A stretch of 64,000 bases of DNA from Paramoeba atlantica (Eukaryota > Discosea), in NCBI GenBank assembly GCA_977017575.1, contig CDRNVI010000039.1, positions 711,930-775,929 on the forward strand. The letters run 5' to 3'. Shown in pieces: positions 28,216 to 37,425 of this stretch; the first letter of the stretch is position 1, and the number at the start of each line of letters is the position of its first letter. The position numbers were made by a program, and so were the translations under genes. Under the pieces are notes generated by a model that saw nothing but the letters and a program-made list of their open reading frames with translations, had not been told where the DNA came from and searched no databases.

Positions 28216-30324
28216 TAATGACCTTTCCTTATTGTAAGACCTTTCCTTATTGTAAGACCTTTCCTTATTGTAAGACCTTTCCTTATTGTAAGACCTTTCC
28301 TTATTGTAAGACCTTTCCTTATTGTAAGACCTTTCCTTATTGTAAGACCTTTCCTTATTGTAAGACCTTTCCTTATTGTAAGACCTTTCCTTATTGTAAG
28401 ACCTTTCCTTATTGTAAGACCTTTCCTTATTGTAAGACCTTTCCTTATTGTAAGACCTTTCCTTATTGTAAGACCTTTCCTTATTGTAAGACCTTTCCTT
28501 ATTGTAAGACCTTTCCTTATTGTAAGACCTTTCCTTATTGTAAGACCTTTCCTTATTGTAAGACCTTTCCTTATTGTAAGACCTTTCCTTATTGTAAGAC
28601 CTTTCCTTAGTGTAAGACCTTTCCTTAGTGTAAGACCTTTCCTTAGTGTAAGACCTTTCCTTAGTGTAAGACCTTTCCTTAGTGTAAGACCTTTCCTTAT
28701 TGTAAGACCTTTCCTTAGTGTAAGACCTTTCCTTATTGTAAGACCTTTCCTTATTGTAAGACCTTTCCTTATTGTAAGACCTTTCCTTATTGTAAGACCT
28801 TTCCTTATTGTAAGACCTTTCCTTATTGTAAGACCTTTCCTTATTGTAAGACCTTTCCTTATTGTAAGACCTTTCCTTATTGTAAGACCTTTCCTTATTG
28901 TAAGACCTTTCCTTATTGTAAGACCTTTCCTTATTGTAAGACCTTTCCTTATTGTAAGACCTTTCCTTATTGTAATGACCTTTCCTTATTGTAAGACCTT
29001 TCCTTATTGTAAGACCTTTCCTTATTGTAAGACCTTTCCTTATTGTAAGACCTTTCCTTATTGTAAGACCTTTCCTTATTGTAAGACCTTTCCTTATTGT
29101 AAGACCTTTCCTTATTGTAAGACCTTTCCTTATTGTAAGACCTTTCCTTATTGTAAGACCTTTCCTTATTGTAAGACCTTTCCTTATTGTAAGACCTTTC
29201 CTTATTGTAAGACCTTTCCTTATTGTAAGACCTTTCCTTATTGTAAGACCTTTCCTTATTGTAAGACCTTTCCTTATTGTAAGACCTTTCCTTATTGTAA
29301 GACCTTTCCTTATTGTAAGACCTTTCCTTATTGTAAGACCTTTCCTTATTGTAAGACCTTTCCTCATTGTAAGACCTTTCCTTATTGTAAGACCTTTCCT
29401 TATTGTAAGACCTTTCCTTATTGTAAGACCTTTCCTTATTGTAAGACCTTTCCTTATTGTAAGACCTTTCCTTATTGTAAGACCTTTCCTTATTGTAAGA
29501 CCTTTCCTTATTGTAAGACCTTTCCTTATTGTAAGACCCTTCCTTATTGTAAGACCTTTCCTTATTGTAAGACCTTTCCTTATTGTAAGACCTTTCCTTA
29601 TTGTAAGACCTTTCCTTATTGTAAGACCTTTCCTTATTGTAAGACCTTTCCTTATAGTAAGACCTTTCCTTATTGTAAGACCTTTCCTTATTGTAAGACC
29701 TTTCCTTATTGTAAGACCTTTCCTTATTGTAAGACCTTTCCTTATTGTAAGACCTTTCCTTATTGTAAGACCTTTCCTTATTGTAAGACCTTTCCTTATT
29801 GTAAGACCTTTCCTTATTGTAAGACCTTTCCTTATTGTAAGACCTTTCCTTATTGTAAGACCTTTCCTTATTGTAAGACCTTTCCTTATTGTAAGACCTT
29901 TCCTTATTGTAAGACCTTTCCTTATTGTAAGACCTTTCCTTATTGTAAGACCTTTCCTTATTGTAAGACCTTTCCTTATTGTAAGACCTTTCCTTATTGT
30001 AAGACCTTTCCTTATTGTAAGACCTTTCCTTATTGTAAGACCTTTCCTTATTGTAAGACCTTTCCTTATTGTAAGACCTTTCCTTATTGTAAGACCTTTC
30101 CTTATTGTAAGACCTTTCCTTATTGTAAGACCTTTCCTTATTGTAAGACCTTTCCTTATTGTAAGACCTTTCCTTATTGTAAGACCTTTCCTTATTGTAA
30201 GACCTTTCCTTATTGTAAGACCTTTCCTTATTGTAAGACCTTTCCTTATTGTAAGACCTTTCCTTATTGTAAGACCCTTCCTTATTGTAAGACCTTTCCT
30301 TATTGTAAGACCTTTCCTTATTGT
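28216..30324. repeat. 18-bp minisatellite, array 2 (same unit as array 1)
   Basis: About 117 units of TTTCCTTATTGTAAGACC. It starts with TAATGACC directly after copy B. One 19-bp unit, TTTCCTTATTGTAATGACC, occurs at 28962-28980. A TTAGTG-variant cluster lies at 28603-28733 with the same order of variants as in array 1 but more copies. Arrays 1 and 2 are best read as one array split by the YR insertion. Frames through it are artefacts. Confidence 0.95.
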
Positions 30325-30746
30325 TTTTTTTTTTTGCTAGAACTACATTGTAAATGGAAATATTTGTGGTGCATTTGTAGGAATTTGGAGTATGCCAGAC
30401 GCATACGTTTAAACTTTAATATAATAAAATAGCGTCAATTGACGCATGACGTCAGAAACGGAGGGCTGACCGTCCGGCATAGGATGGCGGAATAGTCGTA
30501 GTTTCTTAAATTCAACTTATAGAATGTTGTGTGTTCAAGAAACTCCAACATGAAATTTTCTTAATTTGCGTCTATAGAAAACCATTTTATACATAAAATA
30601 TCTTTTTTTTTTTTTTATTGTGCAATTCTTTTCGTAAACTTTTATAGTTTTTTTTTCATTCTTATATTATATGTTCTTAGATTCTCAGCGTTAGATTCTC
30701 AGCGAATTGAAATCAGTGCACTGGCGAAGGCGCATTGTTCCGTGCT
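30325..30746. other. AT-rich spacer with one palindrome
   Basis: A poly-T run follows the array. GCGTCAATTGACGC (30432-30445) is a perfect 14-bp palindrome, followed closely by TGACGTCA. Near 30620-30645 the string GTGCAATTCTTTTCGTAAAC resembles the right end of family D. A short AGATTCTCAGCG tandem lies near 30680-30703. No gene seen. Confidence 0.5.
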
Positions 30747-31555
30747 TTAGAAGGCATATTCCCGACTTTTGTCCTCCTTGCGAAGGTATCGACTCAGCTG
30801 TGAATATGCTACCGCCCCATTAAGCTCCTGCAACAATAGCTGAAATTCGGCATAAACGCGTTTGCGCTGCATTCCACAGGCATCTGCGAGAGCATCCATA
30901 AGAGCCTTCGTGTTTGAATGCATTGCACCCCCTGAGAGGACAGGTATACATTGAAAGCTTTCAGCCATGATCTTCCCGGTCTTGACGTATGTGTCATGTT
31001 TTCGTCGACAGGCGTCGCGGAATAAATGTGCACACTTTGTGTCAAGGTTTGAGGGTGCCAATTCGTGGATGACTGTTAGATCGTAGTATATCTCGCCGGT
31101 TGCCCAATATATAACAATGTCAGGACCGGACCGATGAAACGACCGCCCACCACACGTTTTCTCGTGAAGTTTTCGGTGATTGGGGTTAACGATCTCGTTA
31201 CATTGTGTGCAGCGGAAAGTTGACAGTGCACGGGGCTCCTTTTCGCACGGAATGCCTGTTTTCATACAGAGTTCGTAAATGAAGTTGACCAGAGTGTTGT
31301 GTTTAGTCGTGGCATTGAGACCACCGCATTTTGTACAGCCCATGATGTGTGTCAAGATTGAATCGGAGTCAAGAAGAATTCTGCAGCCGGGGCATGTGAT
31401 GTGTGATGGCAGATCTGGGTGAGCGATCCCCAATCGTGGCATGACGGCGAGACTGAACAGGTGTGATGGTATGAGTCGCGCGTCAGAGTGCGTCCATCCG
31501 TTATTGCCTTTGTGTGTTACTTTTTCGAGTACCTTCGCTATGTTTGATTGCTCGC
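30747..31555 (-). pseudogene. RLE LINE: zinc-binding region and restriction-like endonuclease
   Basis: Reading frame after the insertion: MPRLGIAHPDLPSH, then CPGCRILLDSDSILTHIMGC with TKC (a CCHC cluster), TTKHNTLVNFIYELC, a second cluster CTQCNEIVNPNHRKLHEKTC, and the nuclease core RSGPDIVIYWATGEIYYDLT, where GPD and the later D form the PD-(D/E)xK-like site. The end is KEDKSREYAF. It would nick the genomic target to prime reverse transcription. The start of the piece is the TSD, not a real start codon. Confidence 0.85.
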
Positions 31556-31693
31556 AGTAGAATTTCATCGCAACGAAATTTATCTCAGCAAAACTAGAAA
31601 AAGTTAGCATAAATAATGATCGCAGGCACCGCAGACCTGAATATCAAGAACACCATATGCAGTGTTGTATTTTGATTTTTGAGGTGACATGCA

Positions 31694-32089
31694 TCACGCA
31701 AGAGACGTGCACTCCTCAGCAGGAAGAAGGAAACTTCCTGTCTCTTCAGTTTGCCGGAGCGTAAATGGGTTATCCGTGCTCATCAACAAACCTCCGAGAC
31801 AAGAAGTCTCACTTTCCTCTGTTTCAGAGTACACAATCTCATCACTTACCCATTGAAAGCATTCCGCAACACTCTCCATCTTTCCAGTTTGCCGGAGCGT
31901 AAGTGGGTTTTCCGTGCTCATCAACAAACCTTCAAAATGAAGAGTGTCTCGTCCTGCTTTCAACGAGCACATGATCTTTTTGCATGCGCATGCCACACTC
32001 AGTGCCTTTTTCACCTTTCCAGTGTCGTTTGCTTCGGAGCGCGGGCGAAAGCGAGGGTCCTCCGACGATGTGACATTTGAAAGGATCAT
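31694..32089 (-). CDS. 131-residue ORF of unknown function behind a spliced leader
   Basis: ATG at 32089-32087, 15 nt after the SL relic, which matches the short 5' leaders common in trans-spliced mRNAs. The protein has an internal duplication: GLLMSTENPLTLRQTGK and GLLMSTDNPFTLRQTEE about 50 residues apart. It has no transmembrane segment or known motif and is Ser/Glu/Thr-rich with several Cys. It is either a host mRNA captured by a LINE or part of a non-autonomous element. I do not recognise it. Confidence 0.45.
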   Translation of the reverse strand: MILSNVTSSEDPRFRPRSEANDTGKVKKALSVACACKKIMCSLKAGRDTLHFEGLLMSTENPLTLRQTGKMESVAECFQWVSDEIVYSETEESETSCLGGLLMSTDNPFTLRQTEETGSFLLPAEECTSLA

Positions 32090-32104
32090 AAAAGGAATAA
32101 AAAT

Positions 32105-32145
32105 CAACAAGGTACAGAAACAAGGTAATCAACAAGGTACAGAAA
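32105..32145 (-). other. Two stacked spliced-leader relics
   Basis: CAACAAGGTACAGAAA at 32105-32120 and 32130-32145 on the plus strand, i.e. two copies of TTTCTGTACCTTGTTG on the minus strand. Both are 5'-truncated at the same base. Stacking suggests two rounds of trans-splicing and re-integration. Confidence 0.75.
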
Positions 32146-32153
32146 TTGCTCGC

Positions 32154-34724
32154 GGGTCATCTTTTTCCAAATTTTGATGTGCTTTTGAGCCGCCGTCGTG
32201 GTTTCGTCTACCGGAGGTATGTTGCTCTGAAGGTGGTCCGTTGATCCAACATTTCGCTCCCTGATTCCATCTGTCCGAGCTGAATTGTTTTTGGGGCGCT
32301 CAAGAACAGAGTGGCATGAGGAGCGGTACGCGGCCTCTCGCGTGGAAGAGCAGTCTGTCAAGCCGAGTCCTCCTTTTCTTGTGGGCATTCGCAGCAACGC
32401 GATTTGTTCATCCGAGAGATGTCCGAACCATGATGTAAGAACGTTTTCTACCTCTTTGTCGAATCGGGTCGCTAGTTCAGCTGAAGCGGTGGGGTTGTGT
32501 GCACGGAGGTGGTAGGCCTGTCTAACGTTTATACATCTGGAAAGCAGATTGCACGATACATTGTTAACCCCCATCAATTTGAGCCGTCGGAAGCTGTCGT
32601 TGTGCTTCGTCAGTGACTGTATTAGGCGTTCGCTGACCGATTTGTCGTCCCCGATGAAAGCCCCAAGGATTTTTGTTGCTTTTTTTTTGGTGATTACCCC
32701 GGCGCTCTCTAATTCTTGTGGTAATGGTTCTTCTTCCAGTCCGCCAAACCAGACACATTTTTTGGGAGCAACTATTAGATTTTGTTCCTCTAGAAGCGTT
32801 TTTAGTCGGGAGAAGGCACTGGCCAATCGCTCGGGGTTTTTTGACGCAATAGTTACATCATCGACATAAGCGTTGATTGTGATATCAGGGTGCTCTGCAG
32901 ACAGAGTTTCAAGGATTGGTTGCAATAGGGCACAGAAATAAACCGATGAAAGTGTGGACCCTTGTCGGACACCATTTGTGCTTGGAATTGTTCCTGCATG
33001 GTGACCTTGATTTCCGCAGTATAGCAACTCAGATGCCGTTGCGTATTCAGCATGGAAAAACCTCTGGAAGGGTTTCAATGTAGCAAGACCATATACGGCT
33101 TTCGCCAGGGCTGGTCGCGATGGGGAGTTGAAGGCGTTTTTTACATCTACGGATAGGATGCACGAGCCGTCGCGATATAGGGAGTTTAGCCGATGTACAA
33201 TCTTCTCGCAGCCTGACTTAGATAGAACTCCTTGTTGGAGCGGCGCAAATAGCGGTTGCAGGGTGGGTTCAAATCGCTGAACAAGGACCAAGCCAGAAAG
33301 TTTCATTAGGACTTCACCAATTGCGATCGGGCGGATGCCTCCATCAGGCTTGGGAATACCAATTAACCTTGCTCGTGTTAATCGGCGCATCAGTTCTTTA
33401 GTGAGAAATCCATTGATCAGGTCCTGAATCATGTGGAAAAGACTCCCGCAGCATACAGGGTCATCGATGAGTATGCGTACTATCGTGTCCGTCGTACCAG
33501 TTGGTCCGGGGCTAGCTCCTTTGGCGAGGCGCAACCCAGCAGAGCGGAGTTCAGTAGGGGTGAGTCCGCCTATTAGGGGGGCGTCACATGGAAGATCAAG
33601 TTCGTATGGGTTTTGTGGGTGTAAGTCTTGAAGTTTCTTGAATGTCTCTTCTTCGGATAAGTATTGCTTCTCAATTTTGCGGTCAAGCACTTGAGCTCCT
33701 TTCCTGGCATATCCTTCTATCACGAGCCGTGTTGCTCTTTTAATGGCTCGTTTATCAGAAGCCGTGAGGTCTCCCTTGTTCTCCGAAAGTTCGTCTCCAT
33801 TGTCTTCTTTTCCATTCGAACGATCCAAAAGTGCTTTCCCATCTTTCATATTCTGTTGGGCTGAGTCTCGCGCTGTTTCCTCCGGCGGAAATGGTCGCCG
33901 ACGTCTGTTGCGATTGGATTGTTGTCGAAGTGTAGCTAAGGATGTTTTCATGGCCGAGAGGACCGCGTGCCAGATTTTGTGTCTTTGTGGGTAAGGGCTG
34001 TTCGCGTAGTCACTCATTATTTCTCGGTATGTGGCGATGACGCCTGGTATTAACTCAGGCCTCATAACTCGTGATGTTGGGATAGGTGCGCGGTCCAGAT
34101 CGTCGTCAGTCCAATCAGGGACGGGAAGGGCTGCATTGGGAATGTGCGGGATCGACTGGTTCAGCTTCGGTGGACAGGTTTCTGGGGACGGTGGAGTACA
34201 GTGCCATATAATTTTGTACACTCTAACCGTTTCTTGTGGTGGCAGCGTTCCGAAAAATTCTTCATCGATCTTGTGGCCTGCAATACCTTTGTATTGCAAG
34301 TTCAATTTGGCGGCACCTTTTCTCCTATTCACGCTGGTAACTTTGCCAATAGATATATTGATCTGGTCTCGGTTATCGAATGTCCATGCGATGGTGCACA
34401 TCGCTCCCTTTTTGACATGTTTCGAGGCATTCCACAAATGATCGGCGGGAATCGGATAGTGAGACTGCGGTGACATAGACCCAAGCTCAGTGCATAGCCG
34501 TCCAGAATCGACTTCTTCGTCGAAGCAAATTCTTTCTAAGTCGTCGTGTCTGGCATGCGGATCGATCGAGTTGACCTTGTCGGGCTCGTGTCCTCCTTCT
34601 GTCGTACCTTCCTGATTTTCGGTGGGTTGAATTATCTCCCCTATGCTATAATCACCATCCTCTCTTTCAACCACTCCGGCAGTGTAAAGTTCACCGATCG
34701 GTAGTGGGATCGACGGGTTGTTTT
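32154..34724 (-). pseudogene. RLE LINE: N-terminal region and reverse transcriptase
   Basis: From the array side: an acidic stretch, then HVKKGAMCTIAWTFDNRDQI (a possible small beta barrel), RPELIPGVIATYREIMSDY, an RNRRRRP basic patch, then RT: KGASPGPTGTTDTIVRILI, ILSVDVKNAFNSP (palm A), GVRQGSTLSSVYF (palm B), INAYVDDVTIAS (palm C) and KKCVWFGG. The GLTDCSSTREAAYRS region leads to the zinc region beyond the insertion. The frame stays open into the 18-bp array only because the array has no stops, so the true start is not determined. It is unlike the APE LINEs here. Confidence 0.8.
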
Positions 34725-36943
34725 CGAGAACCTTTCTTTTTATGAGAACCTTTCTTTTTATGAGAACCTTTCTTTTTATGAGAACCTTTCTTTTTATGAG
34801 AACCTTTCTTTTTATGAGAACCTTTCTTTTTATGAGAACCTTTCTTTTTATGAGAACCTTTCTTTTTATGAGAACCTTTCTTTTTATGAGAACCTTTCTT
34901 TTTATGAGAACCTTTCTTTTTATGAGAACCTTTCTTTTTATGAGAACCTTTCTTTTTATGAGAACCTTTCTTTTTATGAGAACCTTTCTTTTTATGAGAA
35001 CCTTTCTTTTTATGAGAACCTTTCTTTTTATGAGAACCTTTCTTTTTATGAGAACCTTTCTTTTTATGAGAACCTTTCTTTTTATGAGAACCTTTCTTTT
35101 TATGAGAACCTTTCTTTTTATGAGAACCTTTCTTTTTATGAGAACCTTTCTTTTTATGAGAACCTTTCTTTTTATGAGAACCTTTCTTTTTATGAGAACC
35201 TTTCTTTTTATGAGAACCTTTCTTTTTATGAGAACCTTTCTTTTTATGAGAACCTTTCTTTTTATGAGAACCTTTCTTTTTATGAGAACCTTTCTTTTTA
35301 TGAGAACCTTTCTTTTTATGAGAACCTTTCTTTTTATGAGAACCTTTCTTTTTATGAGAACCTTTCTTTTTATGAGAACCTTTCTTTTTATGAGAACCTT
35401 TCTTTTTATGAGAACCTTTCTTTTTATGAGAACCTTTCTTTTTATGAGAACCTTTCTTTTTATGAGAACCTTTCTTTTTATGAGAACCTTTCTTTTTATG
35501 AGAACCTTTCTTTTTATGAGAACCTTTCTTTTTATGAGAACCTTTCTTTTTATGAGAACCTTTCTTTTTATGAGAACCTTTCTTTTTAAGAGAACCTGTC
35601 TTTTTATGAGAACCTTTCTTTTTATGAGAACCTTTCTTTTTATGAGAACCTTTCTTTTTATGAGAACCTTTCTTTTTATGAGAACCTTTCTTTTTATGAG
35701 AACCTTTCTTTTTATGAGAACCTTTCTTTTTATGAGAACCTTTCTTTTTATGAGAACCTTTCTTTTTATGAGAACCTTTCTTTTTATGAGAACCTTTCTT
35801 TTTATGAGAACCTTTCTTTTTATGAGAACCTTTCTTTTTATGAGAACCTTTCTTTTTATGAGAACCTTTCTTTTTATGAGAACCTTTCTTTTTATGAGAA
35901 CCTTTCTTTTTATGAGAACCTTTCTTTTTATGATAACCTTTCTTTTTATGAGAACCTTTCTTTTTATGAGAACCTTTCTTTTTATGAGAACCTTTCTTTT
36001 TATGAGAACCTTTCTTTTTATGAGAACCTTTCTTTTTATGAGAACCTTTCTTTTTATGAGAACCTTTCTTTTTATGAGAACCTTTCTTTTTATGAGAACC
36101 TTTCTTTTTATGAGAACCTTTCTTTTTATGAGAACCTTTCTTTTTATGAGAACCTTTCTTTTTATGAGAACCTTTCTTTTTATGAGAACCTTTCTTTTTA
36201 TGAGAACCTTTCTTTTTATGAGAACCTTTCTTTTTATGAGAACCTTTCTTTTTATGATAACCTTTCTTTTTATGAGAACCTTTCTTTTTATGAGAACCTT
36301 TCTTTTTATGAGAACCTTTCTTTTTATGAGAACCTTTCTTTTTATGAGAACCTTTCTTTTTATGAGAACCTTTCTTTTTATGAGAACCTTTCTTTTTATG
36401 AGAACCTTTCTTTTTATGAGAACCTTTCTTTTTATGAGAACCTTTCTTTTTATGAGAACCTTTCTTTTTATGAGAACCTTTCTTTTTATGAGAACCTTTC
36501 TTTTTATGAGAACCTTTCTTTTTATGAGAACCTTTCTTTTTATGAGAACCTTTCTTTTTATGAGAACCTTTCTTTTTATGAGAACCTTTCTTTTTATGAG
36601 AACCTTTCTTTTTATGAGAACCTTTCTTTTTATGAGAACCTTTCTTTTTATGAGAACCTTTCTTTTTATGAGAACCTTTCTTTTTATGAGAACCTTTCTT
36701 TTTATGAGAACCTTTCTTTTTATGAGAACCTTTCTTTTTATGAGAACCTTTCTTTTTATGAGAACCTTTCTTTTTAAGAGAACCTTTCTTTTTATGAGAA
36801 CCTTTCTTTTTATGAGAACCTTTCTTTTTATGAGAACCTTTCTTTTTATGAGAACCTTTCTTTTTATGAGAACCTTTCTTTTTATGAGAACCTTTCTTTT
36901 TATGAGAACCTTTCTTTTTATGAGAACCTTTCTTTTTATGAGA
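34725..36943. repeat. 18-bp minisatellite, array 3 (TTTCTTTTTATGAGAACC)
   Basis: About 123 units, highly uniform. Two units with TGATAACC (35931-35938 and 36255-36262) are exactly 324 bp (18 units) apart, hinting at block duplication. It differs from the unit of arrays 1 and 2 at about 7 of 18 positions but shares length and the ACCTTTC core. The right end, CTTTTTATGAGA at 36932-36943, is the left target duplication of LINE H. The long ORFs (LIKRKV and MRTFLF repeats) are artefacts. Confidence 0.95.
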
Positions 36944-37425
36944 TAGTGATAGTGATAGTGATTACAGGCGGTTACCCTAGTACAAGGATGTCGCCTCCCC
37001 TGAGAAAGCAGGGGAACTTGGGGGAAGGAGCCTGGTCGCTGGATCATCGAAACTCTTGCGAGTTTCGAATAGGGTATGCAAATCGGTGAGCGATTTGCTG
37101 CCTCCGCAGATCCTAGGACTTCCTTCCCCGGGCACGTGGAGAGCTAAGCCCTCGCTATTCGGCGAACTGGGTGTTAGCCCTGATTCATTCTGAATGCCCC
37201 ACGTCTCCCGAAGGAGAAACTAGTGCCATATTCGGGAGTATCAAGTCTCAGCTTCAACGGTTTTTGGCTCCTCAGCTTCAACGGACCAAGTCTTCTAGGG
37301 TGTTATACCTTTGAGCGGACTTGGCTCCTCAGCTTCAAAGGGCTAAACCTCGGCTTCAACGAGCTCGTGTCTCTCCGAATTATGACCCTAGCCCTGGAAA
37401 GCTAAAAATAGGGAGCGAACAAACA
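36944..37425 (-). other. LINE H 3' untranslated region
   Basis: It contains four CTCAGCTTCAA / CTCGGCTTCAA boxes and CCAAGTCTTCTAGGGTGTTATAC, also present in LINE E (5815 and 52315 regions), followed by several inverted repeats and a terminal ATCACT tandem on the minus strand. Probably the signal recognised by the LINE RT. Confidence 0.65.

Larger units (their letters stand above)
31556..32145 (-). mobile_element. 590-bp SL-tagged insertion with 8-bp TSD
   Basis: Flanked by TTGCTCGC at 31548-31555 and 32146-32153. In its own (minus) direction it starts with TTTCTGTACCTTGTTG, a 9-nt spacer ATTACCTTG, and the same 16-mer again; both 16-mers are the SL exon 3' end. An ORF begins 15 nt after the second SL. 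No poly-A is seen at the 3' end. I read it as a retro-inserted, trans-spliced transcript that carries two successive SLs. Confidence 0.7.
30747..34724 (-). mobile_element. RLE LINE, CRE/R2-like, interrupted copy
   Basis: The element runs from the edge of 18-bp array 3 (5' side) to 30747. RT is at 32154-34724 and zinc-binding/endonuclease at 30747-31547, separated by a 590-bp insertion flanked by an 8-bp TSD. The protein order (basic N-terminus, RT, Cys/His zinc region, RPD-type endonuclease) is that of RLE LINEs such as CRE, SLACS and R2. It has no visible AP endonuclease. Confidence 0.8.

Noticed and set aside
21238-30324. CRISPR-like or telomeric repeat array
   Set aside because: There are no spacers, and the unit is not a telomere motif; it is a plain tandem minisatellite.
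28218-30432. FPYCKT repeat ORFs
   Set aside because: Artefact of the same minisatellite.
34718-36946. 742-residue ORF of MRTFLF repeats and the opposite LIKRKV ORF
   Set aside because: Both come from an 18-bp repeat with few stop codons; no start context, domain or composition supports a protein.
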